Assembly: GCA_020348625.1 (NCBI GenBank)
Contig: CP070752.1
Coordinates: 2,704,143-2,730,435 of the forward strand
Direction: 5' to 3'
Length of the DNA: 26,293 bases
Source: Deltaproteobacteria bacterium
Lineage (GTDB): Bacteria > Desulfobacterota > DSM-4660 > Desulfatiglandales > B25-G16
Both the position numbers and the translations under genes were made by a program. A model generated the notes under the pieces. It was not told the origin of the DNA. It saw nothing but the letters and a program-made list of their open reading frames with translations, and did no database searches. Positions 15,724 through 26,022 of this stretch are shown here, piece by piece. The first letter of the stretch is position 1, and each line of letters begins with the position of its first letter.

Positions 15724-16227
15724 ATGGAAGGTTTCTTAGGGTTAACGCTACCCAGCTTTATCGGTCAGCTGATCAATTTTCTCATCTTGCTCGGGCTGCT
15801 CACCTTTTTTGGCTACAAACCCATTCGCAAAATGCTGGACGAGCGCTCCAACAGGATAAGACTAAGCATGGAGCAAGCCGAAGCGACCAGAAGCGAATAT
15901 GAGCGGGCTCAGGTTGAGGCGGAAAAGCAAATCAGTAAGGCACGCGATGAAGGCCAAACTATTATCGCACAGGCGGCGCAAGCGGGGAACGTGCTTAAGG
16001 AAGAGGCGAGGCAAGAGGCTCGAAAGGAGGCGCAAGCCATTGTTGAAAGAGCCCGCGCCGAACTGGAGCGAGAGCGAGACAAAATCGTTGATGAGTTACG
16101 CAAGGATTTTGTCGATACAGCTATCTTGGCTGCTGAGAGAGTACTCAGTGAAACACTTGACAGACGGAAGCATCGTCAGCTTATTGAGAAGACGCTAGAC
16201 GAGAGTGCAGCTCTAAGGACTCATTAA
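15724..16227 (+). CDS. atpF: ATP synthase F0 subunit b
   Basis: A 167-residue protein with one N-terminal helix (residues ~10-28), then the YKPIRKMLDERSNRI motif and a long charged coiled coil (residues ~40-150) rich in Ala, Glu, Arg and Lys. It is the peripheral stalk that holds the F1 head through subunit delta. Only one b gene is present, so a homodimer is expected. The C-terminal pattern (FVDTAILAAERVL, LDRRKHRQLIE) recalls Chloroflexota b subunits. Confidence 0.93.
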   Translation: MEGFLGLTLPSFIGQLINFLILLGLLTFFGYKPIRKMLDERSNRIRLSMEQAEATRSEYERAQVEAEKQISKARDEGQTIIAQAAQAGNVLKEEARQEARKEAQAIVERARAELERERDKIVDELRKDFVDTAILAAERVLSETLDRRKHRQLIEKTLDESAALRTH

Positions 16228-16235
16228 GGTAAGCC

Positions 16236-16775
16236 ATGCCCCGAACATTTTCCGGCAAACGATATGCGCAAGCGGCCTTTGAGCTGGCATTGGAGAAAGG
16301 TGAACTGGAGGTTTGGCGAGAAGACCTGAGAAGGGCTGCTGCAATAATATCGGACGCGCAGCTGATGGTCTTGTTGGAGAACCCCAAACTGCCTTTCCAT
16401 GCCAAGAAAAGCCTTCTGGAAGAGCGGCTCGGAAAAATGAATCCCTTGGTCTTTAACCTGATCTGTCTTCTGATGGGCAGGGGCAGACTCAAGATTATCG
16501 GAAATGTGGCTGACCACTATAATCGATTGCTCGACGCTCATAACGGCATTGAGCGTGCTGATGTCATAACCGCCTTACCCTTAGATGATGAGGAGACAAA
16601 CACACTTGCCCGCCGGCTCGGTGAAATAGTGGGTCATACGGTTATTGTCGATGCGCGCACAGACCCGTCTGTTATCGGCGGGTTCAGGGCCAGGATTGGC
16701 GATGTGCTCATCGATGGAAGCATACATAACAAACTAGAATTGTTGAGACACAACCTGATCGGGGCCGGCAGATGA
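16236..16775 (+). CDS. atpH: ATP synthase F1 subunit delta
   Basis: A 179-residue protein. Helical N-terminal domain starts with SGKRYAQAAFELALEKGELE; the C-terminal conserved region reads VIVDARTDPSVIGGFRARIGDVLIDGSI, the standard delta/OSCP signature. It joins the F1 head to the b stalk. It starts eight bases after the atpF stop. Confidence 0.94.
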   Translation: MPRTFSGKRYAQAAFELALEKGELEVWREDLRRAAAIISDAQLMVLLENPKLPFHAKKSLLEERLGKMNPLVFNLICLLMGRGRLKIIGNVADHYNRLLDAHNGIERADVITALPLDDEETNTLARRLGEIVGHTVIVDARTDPSVIGGFRARIGDVLIDGSIHNKLELLRHNLIGAGR

Positions 16776-16822
16776 TAGAGGTAAACGAGCAGTGCGCTGA
16801 GAGCACCAGATAGGAGGCACAG

Positions 16823-18334
16823 ATGGCAGCGCGGGAGCAGGATATCGTTGCAATAATCAAGGAAGAGATCAAACAGTTCGGAGCTGAAGTAACGACGGCC
16901 AATGTGGGTACCGTTGTGGAGCTAGGTGATGGCATTGCCCGGGTTCATGGACTGGGTGCTGCGAAGTATAACGAATTATTACAGTTCCCCCATGAAATCA
17001 TGGGGTTGGCTCTCAATCTGGAAGAGGATAACGTTGGTGCCGTCATCCTCGGTGAATACAACCGAATCAATGAAGGTGACGAGGTCCGCGCTACGGGTAG
17101 GGTTGTTGAGGTTCCCGTGGGTGATGCCATTATCGGGAGGGTGCTCGATCCTTTAGGCCGTCCTCGTGATGGCAAGGGCCCGATCAAGACAGAGAAGTCA
17201 CGACCGATTGAACGGGTGGCGCCCGGTGTCACAATGCGTGAGCCGGTCGATACTCCCATCATGACGGGCATTAAGGCCGTTGACAGCATGATTCCCATCG
17301 GCCGTGGTCAGCGGGAGCTGATCATCGGCGACCGGTTTACCGGTAAATCGGCCATTGCCATAGACGCCATAATCGCCCAGAAGGACGAAAATGTCATTTG
17401 TGTCTATGTGGCCATCGGACAAAAGACATCCAAGGTTGCCCAGGTTGTTGCCACGCTCGACAAATACGAGGCGATGAACCACACGATTGTGGTAGCGGCT
17501 GATGCCTCTGACCCTGCCCCCTTGCAGTATATTGCTCCTTATGCCGGCTGTGCTATGGGCGAGGAGTTCATGGAAGAGGGAAAGGATGTGCTGATTGTCT
17601 ATGATGACCTCTACAAGCATGCATGGGCCTATCGCCAGCTCTCCCTTTTGCTTCGCAGGCCACCGGGCAGGGAGGCCTATCCCGGGGATGTCTTTTATTT
17701 ACACAGCAGGCTTCTGGAAAGGTCGGCAAAGCTGTCATCGGAGCTTGGCGGCGGGTCGCTTACGGCCCTGCCGATCATCGAGACCCAGGCAGGCGACATG
17801 TCTGCATATATCCCCACCAATGTTATCTCGATTACCGATGGGCAGATTTACCTGGAGCCCGACCTTTTCAACGCCGGGATTCGACCAGCGGCAAATGTCG
17901 GTTTATCCGTATCCCGAGTGGGAGGCTCGGCTCAGCGAAAAGCCATGAGGCAAGTAGCGGGAACGCTCCGTTTAGAGCTTGCGCAGTTTCGCGAGCTCCA
18001 GGCCTTCGCCCAATTCGGTGCCGCAGACCTGGATAAGGCCACCAGGGACCAGCTTGATAGGGGGCGCCGTATCACCGAGATATTGAAGCAACCGCAGTAC
18101 ACACCTATGTCCTTAGGAGAGCAAGTGACTATTCTCTATGCAGTGACCAAGGGCCATCTTGACGAGGTTCCTGTGGAAAAGGTTCTCGCTTATGAGGAAA
18201 GTCTTCACCGGTTCATGAAAACCAGTTACCCTGACATCGAACGAAGAATAAACGAGGATAAGGAGATAAAGCCTGACACTGAGGACGCGCTGCGAAAAGC
18301 CATCTCACAATTCAATGAGGCAAGTGCCTACTAG
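16823..18334 (+). CDS. atpA: ATP synthase F1 subunit alpha
   Basis: A 503-residue protein of normal length. The non-catalytic nucleotide site has P-loop GDRFTGKS at 169-176; the arginine finger is R365 in [26 protein letters not shown] and [14 protein letters not shown] are standard alpha motifs. It alternates with beta in the F1 hexamer. AGGAGG precedes the ATG. The 47-bp gap after atpH is among the larger ones in the operon. Confidence 0.97.
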   Translation: MAAREQDIVAIIKEEIKQFGAEVTTANVGTVVELGDGIARVHGLGAAKYNELLQFPHEIMGLALNLEEDNVGAVILGEYNRINEGDEVRATGRVVEVPVGDAIIGRVLDPLGRPRDGKGPIKTEKSRPIERVAPGVTMREPVDTPIMTGIKAVDSMIPIGRGQRELIIGDRFTGKSAIAIDAIIAQKDENVICVYVAIGQKTSKVAQVVATLDKYEAMNHTIVVAADASDPAPLQYIAPYAGCAMGEEFMEEGKDVLIVYDDLYKHAWAYRQLSLLLRRPPGREAYPGDVFYLHSRLLERSAKLSSELGGGSLTALPIIETQAGDMSAYIPTNVISITDGQIYLEPDLFNAGIRPAANVGLSVSRVGGSAQRKAMRQVAGTLRLELAQFRELQAFAQFGAADLDKATRDQLDRGRRITEILKQPQYTPMSLGEQVTILYAVTKGHLDEVPVEKVLAYEESLHRFMKTSYPDIERRINEDKEIKPDTEDALRKAISQFNEASAY

Positions 18335-18342
18335 AGGGTTTC

Positions 18343-19203
18343 ATGATTAGCACGAGAATTCTTCGTCGCCGCATACACAGCGTTGAAAACACAGCCAAGA
18401 TCTGTAAAGCGATGGAGATGATTGCCACCGCCAAGATGAAGCGGGCTCAAGATCAAGCACAGGCAGGCCGTCCTTACGCGGAGAAGATTAGACAGGTAAT
18501 TGCAGATCTCGCTGTCCATCCTCAGGTCGGGGGCCAGACTCATCCACTGCTGGAACGGAGGGAGGTCAAAAAGATTGCAATTATCCACATTACCACTGAC
18601 CGAGGGCTCTGTGGCGGGCTCAATGCCAACATGAACCGCATGGTCGCAGGATTCATAGTAGAACAAAGCGTACCGGTGGATCTGGTAACCGTGGGCCGCA
18701 AGGGGCGTAGTTTTATGCTTCGTTCAGGACAAGCCATTCGCGCCGAGTTTACCGGTATGAGTGACCGGCCCACGCTCCTAGAGACCTTGCCCATTTCTCG
18801 GGTTGTTATCGACGATTACGGGAAGGCAGAGCTTGACCTCGTATACCTTGCATACCCTCGTTTTGTTACCACCATGGTTCAGCGGCCTACCATGGAGCTC
18901 TTGCTTCCCATTGAACCGGTTGATCTGCCTCCAGCTCAGAGAGGAGAATACATCTACGAGCCTGAGCCAAATGTGGTGCTCAATGAACTGTTGCCCCGAT
19001 TTGTGGAGATGGAAGTCTATCACGCCATACTGGAGCTCATTGCAAGCGAACAATCTGCACGGATGGTGGCCATGCGCAGTGCCAGCGATAATGCTCGGGA
19101 GGTGATCGAGGATTTGACGCTAACGCTCAATAAAGCCCGGCAGGAGACAATCACGAATGAGATCTGCGATATTTGTGGAGGAGCTGAGGCTTTGGCCAGA
19201 TAA
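18343..19203 (+). CDS. atpG: ATP synthase F1 subunit gamma
   Basis: A 286-residue rotor protein. N-terminal helix ILRRRIHSVENTAKICKAME and MIATAKMKRAQ, the central ITTDRGLCGGLNANM motif, and the C-terminal helix ARMVAMRSASDNAREVI with LTLNKARQETITNEI are all typical. The N- and C-terminal helices form the coiled-coil shaft inside the alpha-beta ring. It starts eight bases after atpA. The final residues include CDICGG, with two cysteines. Confidence 0.95.
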   Translation: MISTRILRRRIHSVENTAKICKAMEMIATAKMKRAQDQAQAGRPYAEKIRQVIADLAVHPQVGGQTHPLLERREVKKIAIIHITTDRGLCGGLNANMNRMVAGFIVEQSVPVDLVTVGRKGRSFMLRSGQAIRAEFTGMSDRPTLLETLPISRVVIDDYGKAELDLVYLAYPRFVTTMVQRPTMELLLPIEPVDLPPAQRGEYIYEPEPNVVLNELLPRFVEMEVYHAILELIASEQSARMVAMRSASDNAREVIEDLTLTLNKARQETITNEICDICGGAEALAR

Positions 19204-19214
19204 GGAGGAAATAG

Positions 19215-20608
<1,394 letters not shown>

Positions 20609-20609
<1 letters not shown>

Positions 20610-21061
20610 TGGCCACATTTAAGCTTGAGCTTGTTACTGCAGAGAGGCTTGTTTACTCTGATGATGTCAGTATGGTGATTGCATGGGGTACGGAGGGGCA
20701 ACTGAGTATCCTACCCCAGCACGCCCCTTTGATTACCATGCTTCAGCCGGGGGAACTCATCATTCGAAAAGATGATGAGGAGTCCTATTTGGCGGTGAGC
20801 GGTGGCTTTCTTGAAGTAAGGCCCGAAAAGGTGATTATCCTGGCCGATGCCTGTGAGCGCGCCGATGAAATCGATATTGCTCGTGCCGAGGAAGCCAGAC
20901 GCAGGGCAGGGGAAATAATGGAGGCTCCATCGCCCGAAACTGACACGGCTGCAGCCGAAGCTGCTCTTCGAAGATCGTTAGTGAGGCTTAAGGTTGCAGA
21001 AAAACTACGCCGCAGACGTGCACAAAAGCATAAAGGTGAGCGCGAGACAGGTTACCGTTGA
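20609..21061 (+). CDS. atpC: ATP synthase F1 subunit epsilon
   Basis: A 150-residue protein starting at GTG, whose G is the last base of the atpD TAG stop. The N-terminal beta sandwich carries GTEGQLSILPQHAPLITML and a VSGGFLEVRPEKVIILAD segment. The C-terminal helical domain is somewhat long, with a very basic tail. Epsilon links rotor to c-ring and can inhibit ATP hydrolysis. It is the last gene of the operon; no clear terminator follows. Confidence 0.94.
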
Positions 21062-21162
21062 GCGCCTTCTTAAACCTGATTACATCTTGCCTGAGTTGAT
21101 TGTCACTCTTGCGAGCTTTCACTCCGAGCAGCGTGTATACTGCTTTCAAAGGGAGGAACACT

Positions 21163-21621
21163 ATGAGGGCATTTGCAGACAAGTTAGTCGAGATCACCGA
21201 ACGCCATGCAGAAGAAATTGCTGAACAGTGGTGCAAAGCTGTGAGGACGAGCAACAGAACACCGTCATATCATGTCGTTCCGGAAGATAGATGTCTTCAG
21301 CAGGCAGTCAACTTCTACAAAAACCTGGGCAGGGTGTATTTCAGCAAAAGACCGAGCCGTGATCTGTATGAGTTTTTCACCCAGTACGCGGAAGACCGAT
21401 ACAACGAGGGCATCCCCTGCCCCGAGGCTATTTACGCTCTTTTCATGATGAGACGTCATATTTGGTTGTACGCCGACTCCCAAGCGACCTTTGTCACACC
21501 TATGGACCATCTGCAAGCCATTGAGGCCATTAATAAGACGATACGCCTCTTCGACCTGGGCACCTTATTTGTGGCCCAAAAATACGATGCCTTGAAAGCA
21601 CGGGATGGATTAATATATTGA
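21163..21621 (+). CDS. Stand-alone RsbRD N-terminal-type sensor domain
   Basis: A 152-residue helical protein starting at ATG 21163, with AGGGAGGA five bases upstream; a longer frame from 21100 has no such site. It resembles the RsbRD_N domain (PF14361): ITERHAEEIAEQWCKAVRTSNRTPSY, then helices ending MRRHIWLYAD. In stressosome RsbR proteins and some histidine kinases this domain is fused N-terminally; here it stands alone in front of two-component genes. A TATACT at 21136-21141 could be a -10 box, but no good -35 was found. A signal-input or partner-binding role is inferred. Confidence 0.7.
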   Translation: MRAFADKLVEITERHAEEIAEQWCKAVRTSNRTPSYHVVPEDRCLQQAVNFYKNLGRVYFSKRPSRDLYEFFTQYAEDRYNEGIPCPEAIYALFMMRRHIWLYADSQATFVTPMDHLQAIEAINKTIRLFDLGTLFVAQKYDALKARDGLIY

Positions 21622-21809
21622 CTATGCTCAGGATTTAATACTATTAAACAACTACCTGATCAAAAGCAGATATTTCGGGCGATCATTGATTTTGACATTG
21701 GGGCCTAATCGTGTTCTCTGCAATTGATGAGAATAGTCTGCCGAGAATCCGAACCCTTTAATTCTAAAGTCGCCTAGATTGTTCAAACGCCTCCTGCGAA
21801 GAGGTGCCC

Positions 21810-22205
21810 ATGAAGATACTCGTAGTTGATGACGAAGACATCGTCCTCGAGAGCTGCCAGGCGGTATTCGAGCTCGATGGCTTTGAGGCAGAATTTGTTC
21901 CCAGTGCGGATAAGGCTCTGGAAGCAATGAAGAATAATGGATTCGATCTTCTGCTCATAGATGTGAAGATGCCCAAAAAAGATGGTATGTATCTCATGGG
22001 AAAGATTAAGGACCAATGGCCAGATATACCGATCATAGTGATGAGCGGTTACTGCACAGCACAGACCATTCAAGAGGCTATGAGTATGGGAGCTGCAACC
22101 TTTATTGCCAAGCCGTTTGAACCGGATGAACTTGTGGAAACGGTCCGCAATGTTATTGCAAAGGAGGAACACCATGGAAAAAAAGAAGGCCCTCGTAATC
22201 GATGA
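21810..22205 (+). CDS. Single-domain response regulator (first copy)
   Basis: A 131-residue CheY-like receiver. D7 and D8 bind metal, D51 in LLLIDVKMP is the phosphoacceptor, S79 in MSGY replaces the commoner threonine, and K101 lies in AKPF. No output domain; the ~15-residue tail is basic. ATG 21810 is preferred (GAGG five bases upstream) over GTG 21804. Its last 32 bases overlap the next regulator gene. It is close in sequence to the third regulator (24932-25303), sharing PSADKALEAM and PDIPIIVMSGY. Confidence 0.88.
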   Translation: MKILVVDDEDIVLESCQAVFELDGFEAEFVPSADKALEAMKNNGFDLLLIDVKMPKKDGMYLMGKIKDQWPDIPIIVMSGYCTAQTIQEAMSMGAATFIAKPFEPDELVETVRNVIAKEEHHGKKEGPRNR

Positions 22206-22794
22206 CGAGCAGATCGTATTAGATAGTGTGAGTGCATTACTCACGGATGAGGGTTTTGAGGTTGATGTGTCGCTGGATGGGCGGCAAGGGCTGGACTGGG
22301 CCATTGAAAGAACCTATGACGTTGTTTTGACCGATATTCGTATGCCGGATATTGGGGGCATGAAGGTTTTAAGGGACGTCAAGAGAATCAATCCAACGCT
22401 TCCGGTTATCATGATCACCGGTTATGCTTCGGTCGAGTCGGCAGTACAGGCTATGAAACTGGGGGCGGCAGAATACATCGAAAAACCCTTTGAACCCGAA
22501 CAGCTGCTCGATGCGGTTTCCCGAGCTCTTGGTATTTCCGAGGAGGCGGAAGAGCAAGGGCTAATTCACCGTGAAGAGTTGGCAAAGGTTCTGGACCGAG
22601 CCGAATCGGATGATGACTTCTTCATGAAGCTTCTCGAGCACTCCGTAGATGCCCTCGATGAATACGATTTAACAAAGGCAGAGAAACTTGCAATCGTAAC
22701 CGGTGACGTATTGTGGATAGAAGAGCAGCTTGGTCGTCTCACTCGAGCGCAGCGACGAATGCTTATCTTTTTGAAAATCCAGAGTAAGTCCTAG
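22174..22794 (+). CDS. Response regulator with uncharacterised C-terminal helical region
   Basis: A 206-residue protein starting at ATG 22174 with AAGGAGGA five bases upstream. Receiver domain 1-120: D10 and D11, phosphoacceptor D54 (LTDIRMP), T82 and K104. Residues ~130-206 are helical and do not look like a DNA-binding, HD or GGDEF output. They include LTKAEKLAIVTGDVLWIEEQLGRLT, a segment (given here in two overlapping parts of one helix pair) resembling short helical modules I recall from anaerobe proteins. The overlap with the previous regulator suggests translational coupling. Confidence 0.85.
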   Translation: MEKKKALVIDDEQIVLDSVSALLTDEGFEVDVSLDGRQGLDWAIERTYDVVLTDIRMPDIGGMKVLRDVKRINPTLPVIMITGYASVESAVQAMKLGAAEYIEKPFEPEQLLDAVSRALGISEEAEEQGLIHREELAKVLDRAESDDDFFMKLLEHSVDALDEYDLTKAEKLAIVTGDVLWIEEQLGRLTRAQRRMLIFLKIQSKS

Positions 22795-22929
22795 GAGAGA
22801 AGAAGAGTATCTGCTCGACGAGTGATTTACTGCTTTGGCTCACTTCACCCTCTTAGTACTCTAGCCACGTAACGTTAGGGATTGGTTTTCAGGTGTTGCT
22901 CTTATCTTAATTTTCGGCTCTTTGGCCAT

Positions 22930-22971
22930 TTTATCAGCCTAAGCCTGATTTATCAGCCTAAGCCTGATTTA
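22930..22971. repeat. 19-bp tandem repeat upstream of the histidine kinase
   Basis: The unit TTATCAGCCTAAGCCTGAT is present in just over two head-to-tail copies, with period 19 and no mismatches. It ends about 20 bp before the chosen kinase start. It may be a regulator-binding site or a replication-slippage product. Confidence 0.7.
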
Positions 22972-22992
22972 GCTCACTTTAAACACTTGAAT

Positions 22993-24951
22993 ATGTTTTA
23001 CTCCACAAGGTCCAAGCTTATTGCGAGCTTTCTCGGGGTCAGCCTTCTGGTCGGAGCTGTTTCTCTTTTCGTCGGTGGTCAACTCCTCTATAAGGCTGTG
23101 CTCAGCGAGGCGACAAACCGGGTAAGATTGGATCTCAATGCCGCCCGCGAGATATACCTAAACCGCATAGAGAGTATTAAGACCTCCCTCAATATCACCA
23201 CCCTGGGATCTGGGTTCCGCTCAGCGCTCAAACAAGGTGACGCCCAGGAACTTTTTAACAGGATCAGGATTCTCGCCCTCAACGCCGATTTGGATTTCGC
23301 GGGAATTGTCACGAGCGATGGCAAAACCCTGTGTCGACTTGGGCCAAATCCCATCCCCAATAATAATCCTCAGCCTGCAAATCCTATCGGGAGCTTGGCG
23401 CTCGAAAAGCCTGGTTCAGTTGCGGGTACCGTTATTCTGAGCAAAGAGGTGCTCATTGTCGAGGATCCTGAACTCGCAAATCGAGCCAGCATTCAATTGG
23501 TTCTTACACCAAGGGCGGCCCCGAGAGACGAAAAGGTGGAGACCTCTGGAATGGCCCTCGCTGCTGCGATCCCGGTATTTGAAGAAGGCAAGTTGATCGG
23601 CGCTGTCTATGGCGGGGCGTTATTGAACCGGAGCACGAAGATCGTTGACACGGTTCGGGACACGGTATTTCAGCAGGAGATTTACAAGGGCCGAAGCATC
23701 GGGACAGCGACGATCTTTCAGAAGGATCTCCGCATTTCCACAAACGTGCTCACCCCCGATGGAAAGCGAGCCATTGGAACACGGGTTTCGCAGGAAGTCA
23801 AAGAGCACGTACTCGATAGAGGTGAACGGTGGACCGACCGCGCCTTTGTGGTCAGCGACTGGTACATCACAGCCTATGAGCCGATCCAGGACATCTCCGG
23901 AGAGTGTGTTGGCATGCTTTACGTCGGGGTGTTGGAAGCCAAGTATGCCGACATGCGCAGGAATGCTTTTTCCATTCTAGTACTGATCATCGTGGCGAGT
24001 ATGGCACTGGCAATCCTGCTGGGATACTTTCTGGAAAAGAAGATCATGGGGCCGGTACACCAACTCATAATAGCCAGTCAGGACGTCTCTAAGGGCAATC
24101 TATCGCCGAAGATCGGCCCTGTGTCAAAAGACGAGCTCGGCGTCTTGCAACAGACATTTACCGATATGGTCGCATCGCTCAAAGAGCGCGATGAACGCAC
24201 AAAGGCTGCAGCGGAAAACCGGCTCATTCAGTCTGAAAAACAAGCCAGCATGGGAAGGCTGGCCGCAGGTGTTGCCCATGAGATTAATAATCCTCTCACC
24301 GGTGTATTAACCTTTACCCGCATCCTGCTCCGCAGCAAAGACATTGGAGAGAAAAACTTGTCTTATCTTCAGAAAATAGCTGAGTCTACCGTACGGGTTA
24401 AGAACATTGTTAAGGGATTGCTCGACTTCTCCAGGCAAACCGCCCTTGATCGAGAGCCAACAGAGATAAACCGGCTCATCCGCGGCGTAATCTCAGCATT
24501 GGAAAACCAGGCGCTCATAAAAGGCGTGAGCATAGAATTCAATGCAGGGGAAAATTTGCCCATGCTTACCATGGACCGGAACCAGATCCAGAGTGTATTA
24601 ATAAATCTAATCATAAACGCTTTTGATGCCATGGAACAGGGCGGTACCATAGCGATCTCTACCGGTATCAGCTTGTCTGCAAGCGATACCGGTAAAAGGG
24701 GGGTTGAGATTACTGTCACTGATAATGGGTGTGGTATTCCACCGGAAGATCTCGATAAGCTGTTCGAGCCTTTCTTCACAACCAAAGAGGTAGGCAAAGG
24801 TACGGGGCTTGGTCTCGCTGTTTCGTACGGGATCGTGCAGAGACATGGCGGCACCATCAGGGTGCAAAGCGAGGTTGGACGAGGTAGCGCCTTTACTATC
24901 TGGCTTCCCATAGAGGAGCAGATCGAACAAAATGAGGATTCTGGTAGTTGA
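22993..24951 (+). CDS. Membrane histidine kinase with Cache sensor and HAMP
   Basis: Encodes 652 residues from ATG 22993. That start puts the first membrane helix at residues 8-32; the frame extends to 22882, but the extension covers the tandem repeat and has no ribosome binding site. No strong site precedes 22993 either, so translation may be weak. Layout: helix, extracellular Cache-type sensor (~33-325; a late segment is WTDRAFVVSDWYITAYEPI), helix 326-347, HAMP ~350-402, HisKA with H429 in GVAHEINNPLTG, and HATPase with DNGCGIPPEDL, FEPFFTTK and GTGLGL. It senses an outside small molecule, identity unknown, and probably phosphorylates the regulators next to it. Confidence 0.9.
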   Translation: MFYSTRSKLIASFLGVSLLVGAVSLFVGGQLLYKAVLSEATNRVRLDLNAAREIYLNRIESIKTSLNITTLGSGFRSALKQGDAQELFNRIRILALNADLDFAGIVTSDGKTLCRLGPNPIPNNNPQPANPIGSLALEKPGSVAGTVILSKEVLIVEDPELANRASIQLVLTPRAAPRDEKVETSGMALAAAIPVFEEGKLIGAVYGGALLNRSTKIVDTVRDTVFQQEIYKGRSIGTATIFQKDLRISTNVLTPDGKRAIGTRVSQEVKEHVLDRGERWTDRAFVVSDWYITAYEPIQDISGECVGMLYVGVLEAKYADMRRNAFSILVLIIVASMALAILLGYFLEKKIMGPVHQLIIASQDVSKGNLSPKIGPVSKDELGVLQQTFTDMVASLKERDERTKAAAENRLIQSEKQASMGRLAAGVAHEINNPLTGVLTFTRILLRSKDIGEKNLSYLQKIAESTVRVKNIVKGLLDFSRQTALDREPTEINRLIRGVISALENQALIKGVSIEFNAGENLPMLTMDRNQIQSVLINLIINAFDAMEQGGTIAISTGISLSASDTGKRGVEITVTDNGCGIPPEDLDKLFEPFFTTKEVGKGTGLGLAVSYGIVQRHGGTIRVQSEVGRGSAFTIWLPIEEQIEQNEDSGS

Positions 24952-25303
24952 TGACGATCCGACCGTGCTGAAAAGTTGCCAGCGCGTTCTGGAGCCTGAG
25001 GGGTTTGATATATATCTTGTGCCGAGCGCCGATAAGGCCCTCGAGGCGATGAGAAATGACGATTTCGCTCTGCTCCTTGTTGACATAAAGATGCCCAAGC
25101 GCGACGGCATATATCTGATGAGCGAGATCAAGAAGGAATGGCCGGATATACCGATTATTGTCATGAGCGGCTACGACACGGAGCAGACCGTGGAGCAGGC
25201 CATGGAGACAGGTGCCGCCCACTTCATTGCGAAACCATTTACCCCCACCGAGCTACTAAACACCATCCAAGAAGTCATGGAAAAGCCGAAGGGTCATCGC
25301 TGA
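24932..25303 (+). CDS. Single-domain response regulator (second copy)
   Basis: A 123-residue CheY-like receiver: D7/D8/D9 acidic cluster, phosphoacceptor D51 in LLLVDIKMP, S79 in MSGYD, K101 in AKPF. It overlaps the end of the kinase gene by 20 bp and is the most likely cognate partner. It is a clear paralogue of the regulator at 21810-22205 and, like it, has no output domain. Confidence 0.9.
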   Translation: MRILVVDDDPTVLKSCQRVLEPEGFDIYLVPSADKALEAMRNDDFALLLVDIKMPKRDGIYLMSEIKKEWPDIPIIVMSGYDTEQTVEQAMETGAAHFIAKPFTPTELLNTIQEVMEKPKGHR

Positions 25304-25311
25304 CAGCATGG

Positions 25312-25388
25312 CCTTGGAAGCCTCTCCGGGAATATCGATCCATTACTGCCGTTCAAGAGCTGAAACTTGAAGCCCGGAGAAGCCAAGG
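25312..25388. other. Compound stem-loop between convergent genes
   Basis: CCTTGG (25312-25317) pairs with CCAAGG (25383-25388), and CTCCGGG (25324-25330) with CCCGGAG (25373-25379). Inside, TTCAAG (25352-25357) pairs with CTTGAA (25366-25371). No T-tract follows on either strand, so classic intrinsic termination is not shown. It lies between the third regulator and the ferredoxin stop. Confidence 0.5.
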
Positions 25389-25422
25389 ATGAAACCCTAG
25401 ACCGCCTGGTTATCTGTTGCCC

Positions 25423-25617
25423 TCAATCTTCCCAATGTATGCATTCTACCGGGCAGGCCTCCATCGCCTCTTCGATGAGATCTTCAGGGCCTCCTTCGGG
25501 GTTAATCACCTCTGCCTTTTCGGTGTCTTCGTTGAGCACAAACACGTCCGGGCAGATCTCCTCACAGCTGCCACATCCGATACATTCTTCATCATCAACG
25601 TAAACTCTGCGACCCAT
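25423..25617 (-). CDS. Single-cluster [4Fe-4S] ferredoxin
   Basis: A 64-residue acidic protein. Likely cluster ligands are C12, C15 and C18 (CIGCGSC) plus C55 (ACPVE). C22 and C59 are the other two cysteines, at positions where monocluster ferredoxins may carry a disulfide or lose the second cluster; the second cluster motif is incomplete. A low-potential electron carrier is expected. AAAGGAGGT lies just upstream of the ATG. It is transcribed towards the signalling cluster and is the only gene of its strand here. Confidence 0.9.
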   Translation of the reverse strand: MGRRVYVDDEECIGCGSCEEICPDVFVLNEDTEKAEVINPEGGPEDLIEEAMEACPVECIHWED

Positions 25618-25666
25618 GGGAACCTCCTTTACTTAAGCCCGTTTACGCTAATACTGTGGTAACTAC

Positions 25667-25753
25667 CTACCCACACAAAGATATGGGGTAATCCAGTTGT
25701 GCGTCATTTGTTGCCTTTACTATTTGTTCGGGCCAAATCCTAATCGATTTCAT
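25667..25753 (-). CDS. Possible 28-residue ORF upstream of ferredoxin
   Basis: ATG 25753 with AAGGG four bases upstream opens a 28-codon frame (MKSIRIWPEQIVKATNDAQL then DYPISLCG) ending in TAG. It lies between the ferredoxin promoter and gene, so it would be on the same transcript. I recognise no family. It could be a real small protein, a regulatory leader, or chance. Confidence 0.3.
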   Translation of the reverse strand: MKSIRIWPEQIVKATNDAQLDYPISLCG

Positions 25754-25813
25754 ATAGCCCTTTTTCCCATAACTGATGGGCAACTCCTCTTTTGAGATAC
25801 CCTTTGTTCCTCC

Positions 25814-25841
25814 CTTATAAATGATACACAACGTTTGTCAA
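25814..25841 (-). promoter_or_regulatory. Sigma70-type promoter for ferredoxin
   Basis: Read on the minus strand: TTGACA at 25841-25836 (perfect), a 16-base spacer, TATAAG at 25819-25814. Predicted start near 25807, giving a leader of about 190 nt that contains the small ORF. Confidence 0.65.
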
Positions 25842-25861
25842 GAGCATAAACCTCTCCCTAC

Positions 25862-25887
25862 CGTCAGCGGGTCTTTCCGCACTGACG
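25862..25887. other. Hairpin upstream of the ferredoxin promoter
   Basis: CGTCAG and CTGACG arms with an inner CGG/CCG pair around GTCTTT. No T-tract on either side. It begins about 20 bp upstream of the -35 box, a place where an activator could bind. Confidence 0.4.
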
Positions 25888-26022
25888 AATAGGCCTCTTG
25901 CAGGGAAATTCACCAGGGCGCACCCATAAGAATGATCAATTCCTTTTTGGATTATTGTCCTAGCTCCGTAACCAGGCTGACCCGAGGGATATGGATTCCT
26001 TTTTTTAACATTGAATCCTCCT

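Noticed and set aside
21100..21162. Longer N terminus for the RsbRD-N protein
   Set aside because: ATG 21163 has AGGGAGGA at good spacing and begins where family similarity begins.
21622..21803. TTGACT and TTGACA boxes as promoters for the first regulator
   Set aside because: No acceptable -10 box at 16-18 bases from either; a TATTAA at 18 bases is too weak to call.
22882..22992. Longer N terminus for the histidine kinase
   Set aside because: The extension reads through the tandem repeat, starts at TTG and has no ribosome binding site at proper spacing.
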